From CAZFLM01 sp964519955 (GTDB lineage Bacteria; Armatimonadota; Chthonomonadetes; Chthonomonadales; CAJBBX01): a stretch of DNA of 64,000 bases. Positions 60,130-64,000 of this stretch are shown here, one piece after another (position 1 is the stretch's first letter; every line of letters begins with the position of its first letter). Location of the stretch: NCBI GenBank assembly GCA_964519955.1, contig CAZFLM010000005.1, positions 62,001 to 126,000 of the forward strand, read 5' to 3'. The translations under genes and the position numbers were made by a program. The notes beneath the pieces were generated by a model. It did not search any database. It had not been told where the DNA came from and worked only from the letters and a program-made list of their open reading frames with translations.

Positions 60130-60951
60130 ATGCAGACCGCACTGATGCTGTTGTCGGCGATCGTCCCCATGCTCGCGGCAGCGGCCGCCGATAGGGCCCC
60201 GCTCCCGCGCCTGCGCTACTCCATCGCGGTCATCGGCCACCGAGGCGGCGCGGCCATCGGCCCCGAGAACACGCTCGCCGAATACCGCCACGCCATCAAG
60301 CTGAAGGCTGACTACGTCGAGATCGACGTGCAGACCACCAAGGACGGCGCCCTCGTCATCATGCACGACCATACGGTCGACCGCATGACCAACGGACACG
60401 GCACGATACGGGACCTCACCTTCGCCGAGGTGCGCGCCCTGACCGTGAAGAACGAGTTCGGCAAGGGCTTCGAGAACCAGAAGGTGCCCACGCTGGACGA
60501 GGTGTTGGCGCTTTGCAGGGGCAAGGTGAACATCTACCTCGACCACAAGGACGCCGACACGGCTCAGGTGCTCGCGGCGCTCCGCAAGCACGGCATGGAG
60601 AAGCACGTCCTCGTCTACCGCAGCCCGGACGGCGTCAAGGAGTGGAAGCGCCTCGCCCCGCACATCCCCGTGATGCCCAGCCTGCCCAAGGCGCTCCGCA
60701 AGCCCGGCGGCGTGAAGGAGTTCGAGGCCGACTGCCCTACGGAGGCACTCGACGGTCACCTCCGAGAATGGACCAAGGAGCTGGTCGACGAGGCCCACAC
60801 CTGCGGGGTCAAGGTCTACGTCGACATCATGGACGAGACGGACAACCCCGCGGGCTACGCGGAGGCCATCGAGATGGGCGTCGACGGCATCCAGACCGAC
60901 TACCCCGACCGCCTCATCGCGTTCCTGCGCGAGCGGGAGCAAGCGAAGTAG
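60130..60951 (+). CDS. Glycerophosphodiester phosphodiesterase, secreted
   Basis: The 273-residue protein has a signal peptide (1-20) and the GDPD barrel: GHRGGAAIGPENTLAEY (35-51, catalytic His and Arg), VEIDVQTTKDGALVIMHDHT with Glu, Asp and the second catalytic His, NIYLDHK, and the late VDGIQTDYPDRL. It hydrolyses glycerophosphodiesters to glycerol 3-phosphate in the periplasm. The start is ATG 60130, after an AGGAGGG. It may help recover phosphate, together with the PafA-like phosphatase. Confidence 0.9.
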   Translation: MQTALMLLSAIVPMLAAAAADRAPLPRLRYSIAVIGHRGGAAIGPENTLAEYRHAIKLKADYVEIDVQTTKDGALVIMHDHTVDRMTNGHGTIRDLTFAEVRALTVKNEFGKGFENQKVPTLDEVLALCRGKVNIYLDHKDADTAQVLAALRKHGMEKHVLVYRSPDGVKEWKRLAPHIPVMPSLPKALRKPGGVKEFEADCPTEALDGHLREWTKELVDEAHTCGVKVYVDIMDETDNPAGYAEAIEMGVDGIQTDYPDRLIAFLREREQAK

Positions 60952-60957
60952 CCCAGC

Positions 60958-62904
60958 TCACCACTCCAACAGGATCGCCTCCACCTGGCCGGCGGGCACG
61001 GTGACGGGCAGCACGATGCCTGCCCCAGCCGTGTCCGCGCGGGCCACCACCGCCGCACCCGACGCAAGCGCCTTGGCCGAGCGCGGCAGCCCCGTGCGCC
61101 CCGCGGTCAGCCTGAGTTCGAGCGAGCGCTCCGCCCCCGCGCGGTTCAGCACGGTCACGAGCGCGCGCTTGCCGTCCGTCCACCAGTGCGCCTCGGCATC
61201 GCCATCCACGCTCAGCCCCACGTCGTCCATGAACCGCAGCGAGCGGAACAGGTCCTTCGCAGCGGCGTAGATGCGCTTCGTGCGGCCGATGTCGCGTGGC
61301 GGCCAGTACGGCACACCGCCGAGCAGCGGGTCGCCGAATAGCAGGTGCGTCGGGTGCGTGTAGGCGTACATCTGCGGGAAGGCAACCGAGCCGGGGATCG
61401 ACTGCCAGAAGCCGCCCTGGGCCATGTCGACGTAGCACCCCGAGCCCTCCCACGCGCCCTCGTTCCACAGCCAGAAGCGGGGGTTCACCGCGCGGCAGGC
61501 CGAACGCATCTCGCGCAGCATCCGGGGGTAGCCCTCGCCCCACGCGGTCGCCGGCGTGCTATGGCCGTGCTCCGGGTTGAAGCACAGCAGCGAGGGCGCC
61601 GCGCCGATCTGGTCGAGCTGCACCCCGTCGCCGTGGTACTCCGCCGCGATGCGCATCGCCTCGCCGATCATGTGCTTCCGGAAGCCCTCCGTAGCGGGGC
61701 ACATCACCGTGAAGTCCTGGTCGCCGTAGTGCTCGCGGTAGCGCTCGCCTGTCTTCAGCACCTCCCAGTCGGGGTGCGCCTTCAGCGAGTCGCTGTTGTA
61801 GTTGGCCAGCCGCGCGTTCAGGTAGAAGGACGCGATCAGCCCCTGCGCGTGCATGCCGTCGACCAGCGCGTGCATCCCCGCCGAGCCGCCCATCGCCTCC
61901 GACGGCAGGTGGTCCGGGTAGGTCGTGTCGTGCCCCTGGCCGAACCAGCCGATAAGCTGCGTCCCGTCGAAGCCGCGCTGCTTCAGCTCCAGCGCCTGCT
62001 TCAGCGCCGCGTCGTAGGTGCCGACCTCCTGGCGCTTGAGCACGTCGCGCAGGTTCGGGTCGTCGACGGGGCGCGAGCGGACGACGGTGCCGCCCATCAC
62101 CGGCATCGCCAGGATCTGCGGCGACGTCTGCGGCTTCGGCGCCCAGCCGTCGAACCACTCGCGATAGCGGTCGGCCGCGTCGTGCCAGCCGCGCGGCAGC
62201 ACCTGCCACACCACCGCCGGCGAGCGCCACGTCTTGCCGTGCATGAGGAAGGGGAACTGCACGGGGCTCAGCTCGCGGTCCGGCCCACCGAAGTGGAACC
62301 CCTTATAGCCCATCGCCGGGTCGAGCACCATGAGCGCGAGGCCCGCGGCGCCGGAGGCCGGCTTGCCCGCATACGCCACGTACTGCATCGACGCGGGCAC
62401 CGGGTAATCGATGGAGTGGACGGAGTCCGCGACCTTCGGCCAGGGATCCGCCATCTTCTGCCCGGGGCGGTCCGGCAGGTAGAGCGCGTCGTCCGGGAGG
62501 GTCGCGATGCCCCGCAGCATCGGCGCGGTGACCGCCACCACGGTGCCCGGCGCGTCGCTGCGCACCTCGACCGCCCAGCGGATCTCGCGGCGGCGCGTGT
62601 CGACGGTGGGCGTGAGGGTCATGCGCACCGGCAGCCCCCCGAAGGAGGGAACGGTGATCCTGCCGGATCGGCGGTCGACCTCCGTGCGGTCCGGCTGCAG
62701 CTCGCGCCAGGAGCGGCACTTCCACATGTCCGGCTCTTCGGTGTAGTGGATGGTGGCGATCGGCTTGCCGGCGCTCTCCGCCAGCACCTGCCCCTCGCCC
62801 CACATCACCGCACACCGGCCCGGCTCCGCCACCAGCCGCACCTGCCCCGCCGCGCCGCCAGCCGCCACCGCCCACACCGCCACCATCATCGCCCACCGCA
62901 CCAT
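60958..62904 (-). CDS. Secreted DUF6259-like TIM-barrel glycosidase
   Basis: From ATG 62904, eight bases after GGAGGAG, the protein has 648 residues with a signal peptide (1-20, ending GGAAG). A beta domain (20-250) is followed by a TIM barrel with RGFDGTQLIGWFGQGH, IASFYLNARLANYNSD and MRIAAEYHGDGVQLDQIGA (Asp as probable nucleophile), then NPRFWLWNEGAWEG. The layout resembles DUF6259 and GH36/GH-D-type proteins. A longer start at 62937 is possible but lacks a site. It is convergent with the GDPD gene, with a 6-base gap. Confidence 0.75.
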   Translation of the reverse strand: MVRWAMMVAVWAVAAGGAAGQVRLVAEPGRCAVMWGEGQVLAESAGKPIATIHYTEEPDMWKCRSWRELQPDRTEVDRRSGRITVPSFGGLPVRMTLTPTVDTRRREIRWAVEVRSDAPGTVVAVTAPMLRGIATLPDDALYLPDRPGQKMADPWPKVADSVHSIDYPVPASMQYVAYAGKPASGAAGLALMVLDPAMGYKGFHFGGPDRELSPVQFPFLMHGKTWRSPAVVWQVLPRGWHDAADRYREWFDGWAPKPQTSPQILAMPVMGGTVVRSRPVDDPNLRDVLKRQEVGTYDAALKQALELKQRGFDGTQLIGWFGQGHDTTYPDHLPSEAMGGSAGMHALVDGMHAQGLIASFYLNARLANYNSDSLKAHPDWEVLKTGERYREHYGDQDFTVMCPATEGFRKHMIGEAMRIAAEYHGDGVQLDQIGAAPSLLCFNPEHGHSTPATAWGEGYPRMLREMRSACRAVNPRFWLWNEGAWEGSGCYVDMAQGGFWQSIPGSVAFPQMYAYTHPTHLLFGDPLLGGVPYWPPRDIGRTKRIYAAAKDLFRSLRFMDDVGLSVDGDAEAHWWTDGKRALVTVLNRAGAERSLELRLTAGRTGLPRSAKALASGAAVVARADTAGAGIVLPVTVPAGQVEAILLEW

Positions 62905-63240
62905 AGTCCACGCTCCTCCCGCCTGCCAGTTCACCACGCCGGGGGCGCATGTCCTGCCCGCGGCCGTGGCGCAGCAGGAAGTGCGGGCGCCGGGCGCGAA
63001 GGGGAACGTGACGCCATTGCCGGGATCTGCGGTCGGGCCGCGCGTGGGTCAGGCGCTCGGCACGCGGACTAGCACGGGCACCGTGGGCGTGCAGCGAGGT
63101 CCACACGGACGATGAGGGGAAGTGCTAACCATCGTGGCGACGGCCGACGGCCTCACGATGAGTGCTGCGCAGACGATGACGGCTGATGCGGCGCGTTCGA
63201 CCCGTGTTCCTGTATACTGCGCTATGGAGGAGCCCTTGCC
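62905..63240. other. Intergenic region upstream of DUF433
   Basis: No gene seen. TATACT (63213-63218) is a good -10 hexamer for the DUF433 gene, without a clear -35. GGAGGAG (63226-63232) is its ribosome site. Confidence 0.45.
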
Positions 63241-63534
63241 ATGTCTGCCACCTTGGACAACCTGATCGCCACCGAACCCGGCCTGCGCGGTGGGCAGCCG
63301 TGCATCGCGGGCACACGCCTGGCCGTGAGCGACATCGCCATCCTCTACACTCGCTTCGGCCTGACCGCGGAGGAGATCGGCGGCAAGCACGGTGTCGAGC
63401 CCGGCGCCGTGCATGCCGCGCTGGCCTACTACTACGCCCACCGGGACGCCATCGAGGCGAGGATCGCCGACGACACCAGATACGCGGATGACTTGCGGCG
63501 CAGCAACAAGAGCGTGCTCCCCCAACCTACCTGA
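63241..63534 (+). CDS. DUF433 protein (antitoxin-like)
   Basis: The 97-residue protein matches DUF433: GQPCIAGTRLAVSDIAILY (19-37), then GLTAEEIGGKHGVEPGAVHA, a helix-turn-helix-like segment, and AALAYYYAHRDAIEA. DUF433 proteins are usually antitoxins of DUF5615/PIN-type toxins. No toxin gene follows: the 3' end overlaps a convergent gene by 8 bases. It is thus a solitary copy, or the toxin has been lost. A good -10 box and GGAGGAG precede it. Confidence 0.85.
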   Translation: MSATLDNLIATEPGLRGGQPCIAGTRLAVSDIAILYTRFGLTAEEIGGKHGVEPGAVHAALAYYYAHRDAIEARIADDTRYADDLRRSNKSVLPQPT

Positions 63535-64000
63535 CGACAGCGGTGTCGACCAGCCGGCGGAACTCCGCCTCCAGGGCGGTCCTCGGCTGCTTCGCGGCGG
63601 AGGGCGGCAGCTTCACCGAAAGCGCCAGGATGTTCCCGTTGGTGTGCTTCAGGATGACGTGTTGCTGGATCGGCCGCTTCTGCTCGTCCAGCATGGTCCA
63701 GGAGCACGTCTCGAAGCCCTGCTTCGACTTCCCCAGCTTGTAGGGCGTCGCCGTCATCTTCCCCTTGCCCGGCGCGTAGCGGGTGATGAAGTACAGCGAC
63801 GTGTTGTACAACTGGTCCCACGACTGCTTGCCGAGACCCGGGCCCGTCATCGAGGACATGGAGCCGACCACCGCGCCCTCGGGGCCCTTGGCCGGAACGA
63901 TCTCGCGCTGGCCGAACGGAGTCTCCTCGCCCACCTCCCAACCGGCGGGCACCTCGATGGTGTAGTTCTTGGTCTCTACCTTGCGGTGCTTCGCGGGCGC
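63527..64000 (-). CDS. Hypothetical protein, 5' end beyond the window
   Basis: Partial gene: 157 codons and the stop are present, and the frame is open to the right edge. The visible part begins with KNYTIEVPAGWEVGEETPFG, followed by beta strands, an YNTSLYFITRYAPGKGKM segment and ILALSVKLPPSAAKQ. The pattern of Y-x-I-x-V-P-x-G-W resembles PsbP/DcrB-type periplasmic proteins, but this is only suggestive. GTG 63952 could be an internal start, though the coding pattern continues upstream. It overlaps the convergent DUF433 gene by 8 bases. Confidence 0.65.
   Translation of the reverse strand, partial: APAKHRKVETKNYTIEVPAGWEVGEETPFGQREIVPAKGPEGAVVGSMSSMTGPGLGKQSWDQLYNTSLYFITRYAPGKGKMTATPYKLGKSKQGFETCSWTMLDEQKRPIQQHVILKHTNGNILALSVKLPPSAAKQPRTALEAEFRRLVDTAVVR

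Noticed and set aside
61345..63072. 575-residue plus-strand open frame antisense to the DUF6259-like gene
   Set aside because: Arg/His/Val-rich translation without domains; the opposite strand has a signal peptide, ribosome site and glycosidase motifs.
63241..64000. DUF433-toxin pair at the right edge
   Set aside because: The gene after DUF433 is convergent and has no PIN or DUF5615 features, so no pairing is supported.
1..64000. tRNA or rRNA genes
   Set aside because: No tRNA cloverleaf with a T-loop GTTCGA-type core in context, and no rRNA-like stretch, was found by eye; a covariance-model scan would be needed to exclude small RNAs.

Overview
The window looks like chromosomal DNA from a GC-rich, free-living bacterium, most likely of the phylum Armatimonadota. 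The best clue is a pair of prepilin-like proteins (49732-50469 and 51833-52591) with an N-terminal class III signal followed by the FPVFAKAREQARKTSC / MMYAQDYDE pattern that is abundant in that phylum. Other hints are many sulfatases and glycoside hydrolases, Tat-exported proteins (sulfatase, Gfo/Idh/MocA oxidoreductase), an ECF sigma factor with a long C-terminal extension, and frequent GTG and TTG starts with good GGAGG sites. No rRNA, tRNA, CRISPR array, phage structural genes or origin was seen. Because GC is high, very long spurious open frames run antisense to nearly every gene; these were discarded.

Region 1 (0-12.7 kb) is an accessory region. It holds a methyltransferase-like gene, two small tandem paralogues, a MazEF module, a tandem pair plus a separate third copy of an unrecognised two-helix membrane protein whose C-terminus carries repeated TLLRPA motifs, a sulfatase, a DUF2971 gene bracketed by 24-bp direct repeats, a VapBC-like module, an orphan macrodomain protein, and a second PIN module on the minus strand. 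That second module lies between two copies of the 3' end of a DUF4395 gene. Next to it is a minus-strand operon of a Tes-like radical SAM enzyme, an ICMT-family membrane methyltransferase and DUF4395.

Region 2 (12.9-17.1 kb) has an ECF sigma factor fused to a long repeat domain and a PafA-like alkaline phosphatase. Region 3 (17.1-35.3 kb, all minus strand) is mainly carbohydrate metabolism: an enolase-superfamily dehydratase, a secreted sugar isomerase-like protein, RhaT, a GDSL esterase, GH127, GH43 and a six-hairpin glycosidase, consistent with use of rhamnose- and arabinose-containing pectic glycans. It also contains a four-PAS hybrid histidine kinase, a divergent thymidylate-synthase-like protein, and an M50 protease/TPR membrane pair.

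Region 4 (35.3-48 kb) has a 132-bp tandem palindromic repeat, a sulfatase-superfamily enzyme with Thr at the catalytic position, a large Tat-type glycosidase-like protein, a REP-associated tyrosine transposase flanked by inversely oriented REP-like repeats, then GH172, a small membrane protein and a 1,282-residue glycosidase-like protein.

Region 5 (47.8-64 kb) is mixed: a HEPN two-gene module, an aldo/keto reductase and a decayed fragment of another, two pseudopilins with two small lipoproteins, a GntR-type sugar-responsive repressor, a Tat-exported oxidoreductase, an SPFH protein, a nucleotidyltransferase, a CHAT-protease two-gene unit, a glycerophosphodiesterase, a DUF6259-like glycosidase, a DUF433 antitoxin-like gene, and the 3' part of one last gene running off the right edge.
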